Shown: positions 1-12,092, counted from the first letter of the stretch. The stretch: 64,000 bases of DNA from Eledone cirrhosa (GCA_964016885.1 OZ024740.1:303110045-303174044); one strand, 5' to 3'. Program-made: numbers and translations. Notes: generated by a model from the sequence alone, not told the origin.

Positions 1-217
1 TTCATGAAGATTCCTATTATCAATAGAATGGCCAGTATTATCATTAGAAACTATTCAATCTTAATGCTAAAGCTAAAACTATTCATATGTCATCATTTTT
101 ATTTTCAATATTATCAGTGGTTATCCTATTAAATCATTGAATGAGCTAATCTCTTCTTTTCTTTTTTTCTTTTGTCATATAAATTAATTTCATCTCCTAA
201 TATTTAAAAAGAAATGC

Positions 218-340
218 ACATACATACATACATACATTTATTCATACATACATACATACATTTATTCATACATACATACATTTATTCATACATACATACA
301 TGTATCCATACATTCATTTATTCATACATACATATATTCA
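218..340. repeat. CATA/TTCA tetranucleotide array
   Basis: Runs of CATACATACATA alternate with TTTATT, giving a higher-order unit of about 24 bases repeated four to five times. Confidence 0.9.
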
Positions 341-718
341 TAAATATATACAAGAATACATTTATAAAGCAAGATGGTGTCTATTGTAAGTAATTCAATG
401 TCTTAAGTTTTAAGATTGTCAGCACGAAATCTCTGAGATAATATATATATCTTTTAGATTGATTTGCAATAGTAATTTAATGCTTTCTTTTTCAATTCAA
501 AGCTATTGAATGACAATATTTTAATAATACTATTACAAACTCTTGAGAGGAAAAATAAAATAAAAATAAAACTATGAATCCTCAGAATGACTAATTTCAA
601 TTATTGCCAAACTCCAAACTAAACATTTTCAACATAGTTGCATTTGAATGATAAATATAATTTTGTAGGATAACTTCAAGTATTAAGTTTTTCATGAATA
701 GAATTTAAAAGGTATATT

Positions 719-1010
719 TATCCATGCATCCAACTAACTGTCTGCCCATTCATCAAACTGTCTGTCCATTCATTGATTTGTTCATCCATCTATTCATCTG
801 TCTCTCCGTCCATTCCTTTATTTGTCGGTCCATCTGTTCATCTGTCTGTCCATTCATCTGTCAGTCTATCCATTCATCTGTCTGTCCAGCCATCTGTCTA
901 TCCAGCCATCCATTTGTCTGTCCATCCATCCGTTCATCTGTCAGTCTATCCATTCATCTGTCTGTCCATCTGTCCATCCATTCATCTGTCTATCCATCCA
1001 TCCAAGGAAC
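719..1010. repeat. Tetranucleotide minisatellite (TCCA/TCTG)
   Basis: About 290 bases of interspersed TCCA, TCTG and TTCA units. Because the unit is four bases, the array stays open in three + strand frames as Cys/Ser/Ile/His-rich nonsense peptides; these are not genes. Confidence 0.95.
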
Positions 1011-1939
1011 TAATTCAATAATTAAATATAAATGATAACGGAAATAATGACCTTGTTCATTTAACATTAAAATATAATGTATGTACAGATAAACACACTT
1101 ATATCTCGTCAGATATATACAGGTGTGCATATTCAAATATATCAAATATATCTTAATATTTTGGCTAATAAAATATTTTTTAATGCTATTTTACTCTCTG
1201 AGAGAAAATTATTCTTTAACAGTAAGATAAATTTTATTGTTTTCTTTCAAGTTACAGAATATCAATTTTGTTTTTACAAAGTTACAATAAATTTTTTATT
1301 TTTTTACTTGATGTTAAGGATCAAATAATGATCCTAGAAATTTAATAAGAAACTCAATGTAATATAGTGTGAAAACAATACCATTGGAACAGATCTATTT
1401 CTATGATTAACATTTTCTGTGAATGAGGAAAAACAAACTCTAGTTATGGTTTACAGACATTCAAAATACTTTATTTTCCTGTATTACATGTATTAAAGAC
1501 AGTTAAAATTGATTATAAATTATTGCTAGTAAGTAAAATACATATACAATACTTGAATAGATTTACTTAACAAGAATAAAATGGAACACTATGGAAACTA
1601 TGTTGTCACTTTTAAAAAAGATTCAATACAATATATAAATTGATATTTATTACTGTGTTAAGGAATATTCTAACAGTAGATTAGATATGGATATCATAAT
1701 ATTCAAGTTTAGTGCAAAGAATTTGATGTTTTGCAGAGTCAAAGTTTTCTTCAGATCAATGAATATTCCCACCATATTGTTCTGTGTTTAGTTTTTATAA
1801 CATTTTGTGTATGTCTAATAAATGTATGACTAGTAGAATAATATAAATGACATTAAAAGAATGTGAAATAAAGAGAAGAGAAGAAAATGAAAAAGAAAAA
1901 AGAAATTAAGCAATGACAGAAAGGGAAGGGGGGAGGGAG

Positions 1940-3360
1940 TGACAGATTCTAGACCCCTGTCTGAGCAGTACATTTCAGCTGTGCCCCACAGACAGCAAAG
2001 GCATTGCCAGACTGTGTGGCCAGTAACACTTGTTTCAACAGCTACCTCACCACAAGGCTCCTTCCTCAGGTGGGCTGCTCTCTTTCTGATTTTACTGAGA
2101 AAATCAGCAATTCAGGGACCAAGGACACCAGAGGTCACAATTGTGACCAGCACAAAATGGAAGCAGTTGGTTAAGCCTTGGTATTTGGTTATCTTCTTCT
2201 CTGCATTTGCAAGCAGTAGTACATTGATTTGTCGCCTTAGGGACAGGGCTGGAGGTAGAGTTGCAGTATGTGGCATTCCAGAGTAGGGATTTACCTCTCT
2301 CTAATGGGAAAAGAATTACTGTGTCTGAGTTCTTACCATTGCCACAATTGAAGCCAGCTAGCTCCATCTGCCCACTACGGGAGTGTGTGAGTATACAAGA
2401 TTAATTTTTATTAACCCTTTTGTATATATTTAATACTAACATCTTCCTGTGAATTGGATACAAAGTGATTATTAGCCAGTGGTTGAATTTACTCAGTCTG
2501 TCCTCTTTTCCTTTAACAGAGACTGAACCCTTTCATTACTATATTTTTAATGAAAGACAATATCTATGATTTTCAATAATTTTGAAAATAAAGAATTTGA
2601 CAGAATTTAGTAATATAATTTCTCAAAATCATTGTTTGCTTCTTGTTTTCATATAACATATGTACAATGGTTAGAGAGACAAATCAAGATTGGTGAGGCA
2701 CACTAAGGCATCGTTTTTAGTGTTATGGATCGCCTCCAGTCTGCCAGGAAAACATCTGAAGGGGGTAATGCTAGTCAGAGTCCCCACATTCACCTGCTGG
2801 GCTGTCTTTCATTTTCCATCGATGGAGATGATGGGCTGCCCTGGCATGTGTTGGGCAGATCCAATTAAGGGACACCTGTTGCTTTCTGTCTGGTTTAGAT
2901 GTGGGGTCCTGAATGAGGTCTTGGTTAGCAACTTTTGTCTCATTCTATGATCTTTGCCACTCTTCCTTCATATCAAAGTTATTGTCTTGGAGTTTCAGAA
3001 TAGTTTGCATGATTTCATGCGCACATTGGGAAGGTTTCCAGGTTTTCTTGGATGGGAAGATCAGGAGTAGACATGATAAGAAGTGCTGCCTCATGGATCA
3101 CCTCCTGATGCCACATGTGAAGGAGCTGTATGAGAAAAGGTAGGCATCCACTGAGTAGGTGTAGATTTCAATGTACCAGATACTCTTCTCATTACTGAGT
3201 TGAGGATGGTGTTAACTTGCTTCGCATAGCAGCTCCCTGCTCAGACCAGGGAACAATACTCTGCAACTGAGTATATAAATGCTAGGCATGCTGCTCAAAG
3301 TGTGTGTGAGCAACAGATCCCCAGCTGTTCCCTGCTCACTTGCAGATGATATTAATCCTG
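1940..3360 (-). pseudogene. Degraded LINE-type retroelement, minus strand
   Basis: The minus strand of 3290-2690 gives broken text (VPWSEQGAAM, then a stop-broken EEYLVH, then SGCLPFLIQLLHMWHQEVI, IMSTPDLPIQENLETFP). It resembles the region 'GT.RSTP..WLPVL..IAPP..RR' near the end of LINE reverse-transcriptase proteins. The minus strand of 2330-1960 (LFPLERGKSLLWNATYCNST, then CAGHNCDLWCPWSLNC) resembles the 'L.PW..GR.LVWD.TC.DT ... ET.G.WGPEA' segment often found beyond the RT. Many stops and frameshifts show a dead copy. A TA-rich gap separates the two pieces (2390-2690). Confidence 0.6.
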
Positions 3361-3816
3361 GTTATTGTTAAGCTGGTGTTTGGAGCATAAATTAACAGGA
3401 TGGAAGGGATTCAGCTAAGTATAAACACTTTAAAGTAAACCATTAAAAAATAAAGCAGACAGTATATTTGAGAGAAAGAATAGGGTGAAGATGCTGGTGA
3501 GAAAATGGAAGGAATAACTTTTCATTGTAATATTAACACAAAGTCTATTACTTATAAACAGTATTAAGAGGTGATATGTTATGAAACATCATCACAAAGA
3601 TAGGGAGATGTTAACAACATATGATTTGATATGTGGAAAAAGAGAAGGTATAAGCTGTAGAGAAGGTATAAGCTGTAGTAGAAAGAAAGATCTGTGTGTG
3701 TATTTATTTATATCTGTAAACTTCTAAACAGATGAATGTTGAGTGATGTATGTGTATGTATGTGAAGATGTGTACATGAGTAGATTTTTCGCAGTCACAA
3801 ATTCCAATACCAAATT

Positions 3817-3912
3817 ACCATCATCATTGTTATCAACATCATCATCATTATCATCATCATCATCATTACCATCATCATCATCATCATCAACATCATCATC
3901 AACATCATCATT
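3817..3912. repeat. (ATC)n microsatellite
   Basis: Interrupted ATC repeat; opposite-strand Asp-rich and plus-strand Ser-rich frames over it are artefacts. Confidence 0.92.
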
Positions 3913-5439
3913 CTTATATGTTTCCATGTTAGCTAGGTTGGGTGGGTCTGCATGATATTTCTCTGAACAGACTTAAAATTTTCTAATAATGCCTTTCTCC
4001 ATCAACCTATGACATATCTTCACTCATGCTTTATCCATTCATATATTCAAATCAGTACAGTTGTCTTTCCTGCTCACATTCATCAATATTTCTAATGAAA
4101 ACTGTGTTTTTTACTTAAATTACCATACTAAATTCATTCCTTGCCAATTGGGTTTTAACTGCATTTGTTTCCCTGGAATATAATTTACAATTTGTTTGTC
4201 TTACTTCATACAGTCTGTATTTCATGCTGAAACAGAACACTTTTGTTGACAATAGAAGAAACATTTCTTTGAACTTCTTCAAATGTCTTTGGAGTATAGT
4301 GACTTCAGGACTTATTATATCATTTAAAGAGTAAAACCTTCCTTTTACTTCTAGTAAATTATCTGAATCATCTAATGTCTTCAGTTTATGACTGCTTCTG
4401 CAAGTTATTTCTGTCGCATTTGGTGCAGCTGAAGTTAAAATTGTTCAGTCAACTAATTAAATGTACCTCTGCATTTTCACTGCATACATTTTCTGCAGCA
4501 TTGTTAAGTTAAGTTGTAGTCTATATCCATATTCATACTGATGAAGGTCTCTTCCACAATGCTGCCAGTACTTTAATTTTCACCAAGTAATTTTATTCTA
4601 GACTCCACTTCAAAGATTCCCTTGGGAACTATGAAGTGAAAAGATCTGAGAACAGGGCTTTATTGGATACATATTTCCATTTTTATTTATTCATATCCCA
4701 TACTGATCTATTGGTACCCTTATATCTGGCATAAATCTTTTTGATATAGCCTTTGTCGTTAACTATTCTTCTCATTGCTTATCTAAATACAGAATATGAA
4801 ATCCATCAAAGATCTTCTTTTGATCAATAAGTGCAAAATTTGGGGCTCGGGACTTTTCTTGCAGTTATTTCATTTGAAATAATGAGATAGAGTATCTGGA
4901 TATGCACCCATGAACATTGTAACCCACTTAAACTAACTCTATTTCGCATTAACTTAAGTACTATTCTTTATAGATTGGCTCCAGCCCCTTTAATATCACC
5001 TATCTAGCACACCTTCATTATCTACGTTACAGTTGATGAATGTGCTACTAATGCCAATTTGTTGCTGCTGAAATCTTCCTGAACAACCAGGTTAATTAAG
5101 CAAATGACAAGTAAAACTCAAGTTGATATTTATAACATCCTCACAAAATTCCCAGATGAATCTGTTGTTGAATAAAGTAACTTTCTCTATTTCAATACTA
5201 ATTTCTAAAGATAAACTATCTAGGTTCTTATTTATCAATATGCTTATTTAAAATCATTCCAGTCTTTTATAAATATATAACAAAATTTTGCTCTTGGTAG
5301 TTTTTGTTTCTTTTTCTCTCAAGATAAGATATACTGATTATGATTATTATTGTATCTTCATACAATAGCTGACTGGATAATTGTTTTTCTGATTTTTTTT
5401 TGATTTTTGTCTCACTATCTCAGCCATGGTCTTCTCTCA

Positions 5440-5441
<2 letters not shown>

Positions 5442-5537
<96 letters not shown>

Positions 5538-5555
5538 ATATATATATATATATAT
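5442..5555. repeat. (AC)45-(TA)n microsatellite
   Basis: About 90 bases of uninterrupted AC followed by CATACA and a TA run. Confidence 0.97.
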
Positions 5556-5770
5556 TTATGGATTTGTACCAGGCAAAAGCACAACTCATGCCCTATTCCT
5601 TGTGAGACAGTTACAGGTAAAGTACCTAGCTAAAAGCTAGCCACTCTGTCAAAAGTTTCTCCAGATCAATAAATGCCAGCATTTGTTGATCTGGAGAAAC
5701 TTTTGACAGAGTGCAACATAACATAATCTGAACGTAACATAATCTGGTGGGCTCTTAGAAAACTATTTCA
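5552..5770 (+). pseudogene. LINE reverse transcriptase fragment with snap-back
   Basis: Frame reads YGFVPGKSTTHALFLVRQLQ then VKYLAKS, matching the LINE RT block 'GFVPGK.TTDAIF.VRQLQEKYLAK'. After a stop, AFVDLEKLLTEC (5679-5716) and IIWWALRK follow, matching 'FAFVDLEKAFDRVP...WWALRKLG'. Between them lies the exact reverse complement of the FVDLEK segment, forming a 28-bp perfect inverted repeat. The fragment is truncated at both ends and inactive. Confidence 0.8.
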
Positions 5771-5893
5771 TATTTTACCTTTCTTATATAAAATTATGTT
5801 GGATTTTAATTTAAAATGGAAACCTTTAAAGTAGGTAGTTTTATTTCATAGAACCAGAGCCAGTTTTGGTCAGATTGGCAACCAAAGGGTTAA
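5765..5893. mobile_element. Truncated copy of TTAA-flanked miniature element (family 2)
   Basis: The sequence from TATATAAAATTATGTTGGATTT to CCAAAGGGTTAA matches the right half of the element at 34741-34976, including the GTTTTATTTCATAGAACCAG block and the terminal AAAGGGTTAA. The left half is missing. Confidence 0.7.
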
Positions 5894-6668
5894 ATTAAAT
5901 GTGTATTCTATTGTCCAAGAAATCGGTGGAGTTATCAGAAAAAAGCTGTTCAGCTTGGGCATTATGAATTTTTGATAGGCATCATTTACCTATTTGTGTA
6001 AATAGTCAGTTTAATGTATTTTAATTTTTGTTAATGGTGTGTCAGGAGGAAGAGTGGATGCCCATGGCCTTCATAGACCCTTCAAGACTGTAAAGATTAA
6101 TACGATTGATGTTCCTTCCATTCAAACTGCTGCTAATCCACTCCACTTTGAAAGACATAAGCAAGTTGGGAGTGCCATATGTACAACGTTCTGGGTGGGA
6201 TGAACTAGGCATAGTGGTTAATGCAGAGCTTGGGTTAAACATAACATAGGTATTGAGAATTTCATGTGTTGTAATAATGATACTAACCAATAAAAAACAA
6301 AACAAAGGATTCTCCAATCTTTTCTATTCCTGCAGCTTAATATGTGGTAGAGCAAATTCTGTGTTTCAAAACAATTTCAACTATTAGCCAATTGTTCCTC
6401 ATATTCTGTTTCTTTCCTTCTTTCTCATTTCGGCTTTCTATCATTCCTTTCATCTTCCTACAACTTGTAACAACAAAACTCCACCTTTTCCTCAAACTCA
6501 GTTCTACCAGATAAATTTGTGATTATTTTCAAATGACCCTTATGTTCTAAAGAACTGAAAGGTCAAATCAATGAATTGTTTATTCAGCTGGAATAAAGAT
6601 TCATATTTTACTCTCCAATTTGTATCAAGTTATTAGTTTAGGTTGTTGTTTTGTTAAAAATAATAACA

Positions 6669-6830
6669 TTTCCATCATCATTACCATCATCATCAATAGC
6701 ATAATGATCATCAACTTTATGCCCATTTTTTTCATGGTGGCATGGATTGAATGAAACTTTTAAGGTAGATTTCTATGACTAGATAGCCATCCTGATGCCC
6801 ACCTTTACTTGTTCATATATGTAACTTTTC
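6669..6830 (-). repeat. LINE 3'-end fragment, antisense (ATC-headed repeat)
   Basis: Starts with ATCATC units and continues ...TTTTCATGGTGGCATGG...TAGATTTCTATGACTAGATAGCCATCCTGATGCCCACC, the antisense of a common cephalopod LINE 3' end ending in (GAT)n. Confidence 0.55.
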
Positions 6831-6904
6831 AGTCACTGTGTTTCTGTTTGCATGGGACCAACAAATATCCTTGTCTACATTAGCAATATCATATACAAAG
6901 TGAA

Positions 6905-7030
6905 AATATATATTTGTGTGCGTGTGCATGCATGTGTGTATGAGCGTGCTTGTGTGCATTTGTGTGTGTGTGTCTCTGTGTCAGTGTGAGCATGCATGTG
7001 TGTAATTTTGTGTGTGTGTCTGTGTCTGAG
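6905..7030. repeat. TG-rich degenerate microsatellite
   Basis: TGTG runs interrupted by CATG, TCTG and AGCG over about 125 bases. Confidence 0.85.
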
Positions 7031-7031
7031 T

Positions 7032-7100
7032 GTATCATCATCAACATCATTAACATTTAACGTCTAATTTTCCATGCTGGCATATACTTTACATCTTGAG
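7032..7100 (-). repeat. Short LINE 3'-tail fragment, antisense
   Basis: ATCATCATCAACATC followed by TTAACGTCTAATTTTCCATG is the antisense of the LINE 3' terminus seen at 58478 and 11178. Confidence 0.6.
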
Positions 7101-8064
7101 GTTACTGAGACTCTGAGTTTTGCATTCTAGACTCGATGAAATAGGCACTAAAGGTATAACTCAGTTAATTTAAGGAGTACATTAAATTTATAGTACTAAT
7201 TACTGTACCAGTTCCTCATCATTTTGCTACAGCTGGCTTGTGTCTTGGAAGGGAACTTTCAGGTGCAAAACCATGGTCATTCATAACTAAAAAGGCCTAC
7301 GATGACAGCACCTGCCTAATGTGATTATCATTTATACTTATAAATGATTAGGTATATTTATTTGCATAAATGAACTTGCATAAATGTGTGGTTGCAACAC
7401 CAATATTACCCTATTACAAGAATAAATACATTCTAAGTAAATAAATGTTTAAACATTGAAATATGCATTAATATATTGAAGCACCATTCTATTCTTTGGT
7501 AACATATTTCACGTACACTTTCATTAATTTAATGCCAGTGATCATCCTTTAGAATTTGTTGTTTATTAGTAGTTCTAGTCTGCCTCTGGCAAGGCATGTA
7601 ACCACCTGCATAATAGACTGAAGATAACAAGACGCTTAAAACTTTTTGCCTTCTTGTCAGATATGCTTAAATCTAAAACAAGTTTAAATGTTTTAAGATG
7701 TAAATAATTTAAAAACTAAATATACTTTCTGTGTGTTTCTGTATATGCATGCATATGCATGATGAAAGAAATTGAGAGTAAAATGTTTCTATTTTATGAA
7801 ACAAATCCAAACTGAAATTATTTGACTGTTATAAATGTTATGCTTCATCAAACATAGAAATATATATGAATTGTTCAAACAATATTTTACAGTTAGATAT
7901 TCTGCGTAGCACCAATTAGTTTTCCTTGAAGCAGGAATTGTAATTATTTTTCTTGTGAGGCGGATTATATAAATTCAAATACATTTATTGTCAATATTTC
8001 AAACCCTAGCCTATGAGGGTGATTGTTAGAGTTTTCAAATTTTGTATATCTTATATGAGTATAC

Positions 8065-8068
8065 TATA

Positions 8069-8100
<32 letters not shown>

Positions 8101-8101
8101 A
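8065..8101. repeat. (TA)n(ATA)n microsatellite
   Basis: TA run followed by five or six ATA units. Confidence 0.9.
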
Positions 8102-8994
8102 AGTTGATGGGACTAGCATGGGTTGCATCTCTGTGTACTCAATAGGTAATGTTACGTAAAATCCCAGAGTAGACACATAGTTATTCGCTTCAATACAACA
8201 CATGTAAATAGGTACCTTCAATCTATACCCGTACTGAAGTTCTGGCCACACTTAATGCAGCAATAGAGTTCACAGCATCCACTGTCTGTATCTATTATGC
8301 ACCAATGCACAATTGGTGTATGTGGCTTCATCAGCGGGTTTCGCCTAATCAATAACCAATCGATCAACAGAATTTGATTCCAGCCTGTGCCAGTTATGAC
8401 AGTGAATGTGACGGTCAATACATTAGCAACTGAAATCCCTATGCATCATCACAATGCCATCAACTGATTGGCTACTGGTTCAGAAATTTACATGACGGTA
8501 GGAGATGAAATTCAAATAGTTCCGCTCCTGCCATAAGCACTCAGCCAACATATCTCAAATACAAATTAACAAGCGAATGAAAAATTGGTTATTAGAGAAA
8601 ATCAGTCTCCAATCGCTGTATAATAGAATGGTAGCATTCAATTCCAGTCTCCAAGTACCGTAGGGAGAAATAGTGCGACAGTAACAATGGTAGTTCCTAA
8701 AACCTTTCCGAACATTAAATGCGAACAGGCAATTAGACATCAATATAGAGTTAGTGCGTTGGTTAGAATTCGAATTCAAGATATTTCGACCAACCACATG
8801 CGTAAACCTGTTAATATCACAACTTGCACAATTCAATAGGTGAGTGAGAGAGAAAGATAGAATATGTATTAGAGCGCATATTAAACAAAACACAATAAAA
8901 AAAATTGGAAAATTGTTCAAGTTACTCTCATTGTTAATGTGCTAGTTGAGAGAAAATAATAATAATTTAATGGGACTAATATATATATATTAAA

Positions 8995-9035
8995 CCGAGC
9001 TGATGCTTCATTAGGGTGAAACAAATTGTCCTCGG
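8995..9035 (+). ncRNA. Degenerate hammerhead-ribozyme-like motif
   Basis: CCGAG (8995-8999) and CTCGG (9031-9035) pair perfectly as stem I. CTGATG follows (9000-9005), then a loop, then GAAA (9018-9021), a tiny CAA-A-TTG stem III (9022-9028) and TC (9029-9030), the expected GUC cleavage position. The order matches type I hammerheads with minimal stem III, as known from Penelope-like elements and retrozymes. The last A of CUGAUGA is missing and stem II is poor, so it is probably inactive. I infer the identity from the pattern alone. Confidence 0.5.
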
Positions 9036-9069
9036 AATTAGTTTACTAACTGTTGTAGAACTACTTATA

Positions 9070-9107
9070 TACATGTATATATGTGTGTGTGTATGTGTGT
9101 GTATGTA

Positions 9108-9150
<43 letters not shown>

Positions 9151-9170
9151 CTCTGTGTGTATGTGTGTGC
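9070..9170. repeat. TG/TA/CA microsatellite cluster
   Basis: Alternating GTGTGT, TATATA and CACACA blocks form a partly self-complementary tract. Confidence 0.9.
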
Positions 9171-9289
9171 AATAAAGGGTCAAGGAAAAGCAATGCTCAA
9201 TCTATTGCAAGAGACCTTATTTAGTATAAATAAAGTTTTATACACTTAACATGTATGCGCAATCTTAGGTTTTGGGGTTCAATTTTGAA

Positions 9290-10870
9290 GAGTTACTATA
9301 TGGATTATTAGTTTGACTCTTACCTCTTCTGATGCTTTTAGCCTCTCAGCAACTATTTCTGATGCTCTCACAGTTTTATCTCCTTGATTGTGTCTTTGGC
9401 TCTAAAACTATCAACTTCAATAGGTGGTCTTTCCTTTGGATAAGTTGGGGGTAGTTTCTCTTCCTCCCATTCATTCTCTACATTCATCAATCTCTCAGTC
9501 ACATTTCCAGGCCTCTTTCTTTGAAACATCAGTGGTGTTAAGTGCCTTGCAATATGGAACACTTCATGTCTCTGATCCTCACATCTCAAGACATTGGCAA
9601 ATTTACTTTCTTCAGCCTCTCTCTGAGCTGTGTATACCTGTCACCTAGCTTTTTTCTTAGCTACTTGGTACCGGTCTCTGCTACCCTCATTTTTCCAGTC
9701 TGTCCATGCCTGTCTCTTGGCGTTAGTGGCTGTATGCTTGTGCTGTTCCACCACCAGGTCACCCTCTGTCCAGCTGGGGCTTTACTCCAGCCACAAGTCT
9801 CACCAGTAGTTCACAAAAGGTTGTCGTATAAAAATTTCTAGTTGCCCTCTACTTTATATGTATCTAGTTCGTCATCCCTCTCATCAAGTGCAACCTGTAG
9901 GGCCTTTCTAAACTGATATTTAACCAAGAGGTCCTTTAGCTTCCACACCTTCCATCTCCATATTTTCCTGCGTATCTTGTTCTGTTTTTTGTTTATTTTG
10001 ATGTCATTAATAACTAACTTGTGCTGGGCAGTGCATTCTTCCCCAGGGAAGGCCTTAGTATTTATTACAGTCCACTTGTCATGTTGTCTTACAAGTAAGT
10101 AATCCATTGGGCTTTTGTGATCACCTGATTGATATGAAATCAGGTGGTTCGTTGGTTGGTTTCCTGAAATTTTTGTTGCAGATGGTTAGTTCATTTGCAT
10201 CACAGAGTTCCAGGAGTCTCAGCCCCTATTCATTCCTTGAGCCATAACCATAGCCACCATGAACTCCACAGAGTCCATCCTGGTACTGTCCCATAGATGA
10301 GGTCTCTTTCATCAATACCTGAAGTTGTCTGTAAAAGTTCCTCATAGAACATGTCCTTTTATTCTTTAACCAGTTCTGCCTGCAGGACATAGGTAGTTGT
10401 GATTACCTTCAGTCTATTTCCTACAGTTAATCTAAGCTTGATGATACTGTCACTTACTCTAACAACCTCTATCACCTTATCTATTCATTTCTCAGCTGGT
10501 ACAATACCTACACCTCGTACTCCATTGTCATTTCCTACCCAGTAGAGTTTATATCTAAGTTGCTTGCCTATGATTAGTCGTGCTGAGGCACCCCTCCTAA
10601 TCATTTTGTGTACACAGCATACATCTACTCCTCTTCTCTCTAACAGTTTGACAATTTCACTTGATTCGCCTTTCAGGGTACCAACTTTGAGGATAGCAGT
10701 CCTAGGATTTGTACCTTGATAGTTGTTATTACTCCCTTGGTTAGAGGTTTTATGTACCTGAAAGGGAATGTGATTGTGCAATTGCTTGATGGCATTCGAG
10801 GGGTTCTCACACATGGTTACTCTAGCACCCTACACACACACTACTGTGTGCAGCACTAACATTACTAGTG
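9290..10870 (-). pseudogene. LINE relic: endonuclease domain to start of RT, minus strand
   Basis: Reading the minus strand from 10760 downward gives TAILKVGTLKGESSEIVKLL, then RGVDVCCVHKMIRRGASARL and WVGNDNGVRGVGI. This is the start of an AP-type endonuclease (usual text 'GTWNVGTMRG...VDICCLQE.RWRGASAR...WVGND.G.GGVG'). The usual catalytic Glu of CLQE is replaced (CVHK). Further on are MDYLLVRQHDKWTVINTKAF and PGEECTAQHKLVINDIK (endonuclease end, 10107-10010), WKVWKL (about 9950), and VENEWEEEKLPPTYPKERPP (about 9480), the linker ahead of the RT. Several stops and frameshifts are present. The RT itself is missing. Confidence 0.82.
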
Positions 10871-10914
10871 CTAGCCCTATGTTTGCAACTAGTGGAAATC
10901 ATATTGATGATGCT

Positions 10915-11155
10915 TTTCATAATTTTGGGTGAGTTTCACTGGCTGGATGCCCTTCCTATCACTGCCCACTTTACAGCGTGGACTCAGTTTGTGAAGATCT
11001 ATCTAACCCTTGCTAGCAGGGAAAGTGGACGTTAAATGATGATGATGATTATATACAAGTTGTCCCAAAATGTAAACACACTTTGATTACCTGTACTGGC
11101 AATATTTATTCCCATGCTAGCGTGGAAGATGGACATTAAACGAAGATGATGATGA
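10915..11155. repeat. LINE 3'-end fragments with (GAT)n tails
   Basis: TGGCTGGATGCCCTTCCTATCAC is followed by GTGGACGTTAAATGATGATGATGATT at 11025-11050, and by a second TGGACATTAAACGAAGATGATGATG at 11130-11155. Both are the sense 3' end of the LINE/SINE tail family. Confidence 0.6.
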
Positions 11156-11177
11156 TATATATATATATTCATATATA

Positions 11178-11457
11178 TGTGAGTCATCATCATCATCATC
11201 ATCAAGGTTTAGCGTCCGTGTTCCACGCTTGCATGGGTTTGGATGGGGGTTTTCCCACTTGAGGCAAGAGTGGTTGTCTTGCTCGCATAGGACTGTCTGG
11301 CGGGTTTTCTACAGCTGGATGCCCTTCCTAACACCAACCACATTTACAGTGTGGGGCTGGGAGGTTTTTACCGTGTTGCCTACACGGCCACATTACAGCG
11401 TGGACTGTCTGGCGGGTTTTCTACAGCTGGATGCCCTTCCTAACACCAACCACATTG
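11178..11457 (-). repeat. LINE 3'-end fragment, antisense, with internal duplication
   Basis: (ATC)6 is followed by TTAGCGTCCGTGTTCCACGC and some 250 bases closely matching 58490-58690. The segment GACTGTCTGGCGGGTTTTCT... (54 bases) occurs at 11291-11344 and again at 11403-11456, a 112-bp direct repeat. The plus-strand open frame here is antisense to the LINE 3' UTR. Confidence 0.75.
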
Positions 11458-11465
11458 TGAGTGTG

Positions 11466-11690
11466 TATGTATATTATTTATATGTGTCTGTGTGCGTACC
11501 TGTCTGTGTGTATGCACTTCTGTATGTGTGCGTGCCTGTGTGTGTATGCATCTGTGTGATATGCGTGCCTGTGTGTGTGTGTGTGTGCATACCTGTGTGT
11601 GTATGCATACCTGTGTGTGTATGCATCTGTGTGTGTGTGTGTGTGTCTGCCTGTATGTATATGCACCAGTGCATGTGCGTTTATGTGTAC
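11466..11690. repeat. Degenerate (TG)n minisatellite
   Basis: Units like GTGCCTGTGTGTGTATGCAT recur with variable spacing; the Cys/Val-rich frames on + and His/Thr-rich frames on - are artefacts. Confidence 0.9.
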
Positions 11691-12027
11691 AATATTTGTT
11701 TTATATTTATATGTATGCATTGCTATATATTTATCAATAACCAACACACATACAACATACACATGCAAACATAGTTTCAATACTGAATCTGTGTGATCCA
11801 GTGTTTGGAGTTTCTTGTTACTTATATTCAGTTAACAAGATACTATGTGTGTCATCAAATCATACTGACTCAGCTCTCAGTAAATATTATTCTATTCCAC
11901 CTAATCCAGAAGCAGGTGTGACGGGGAGTATTGTCCCCCCTCAGAGAACATAACTCTAGCCACGCTTCTAATTTCATTATTCTGACTATTTTTAATATTT
12001 CTTTGCAATTCATACCAGAATGAAATC

Positions 12028-12028
12028 T

Positions 12029-12088
<60 letters not shown>

Positions 12089-12090
12089 TA
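12028..12090. repeat. (TG)n(TA)n(CA)n tract
   Basis: TGTGTG, then TATATA, then CACACA; the whole tract is self-complementary. Confidence 0.9.
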
Positions 12091-12092
12091 TA

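Noticed and set aside
218..340. Regularly spaced repeats reminiscent of a CRISPR array
   Set aside because: Units are simple CATA/TTTATT microsatellite without unique spacers; eukaryotic context.
724..1035. Three overlapping Cys/Ser/His-rich frames
   Set aside because: Translated tetranucleotide minisatellite.
2104..2367. 87-residue minus-strand frame as a gene
   Set aside because: Its text follows a retroelement segment ('PW..G..L.W.ATYC') and is flanked by further broken pieces of the same.
8555..8920. 121-residue minus-strand frame with hydrophobic start
   Set aside because: No recognisable domain, no splice or codon signal; the region may be the body of the element carrying the hammerhead-like motif, but the frame itself looks like chance.
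11229..11774. 181-residue + frame
   Set aside because: First part is antisense LINE 3' end, the rest is translated (TG)n repeat.
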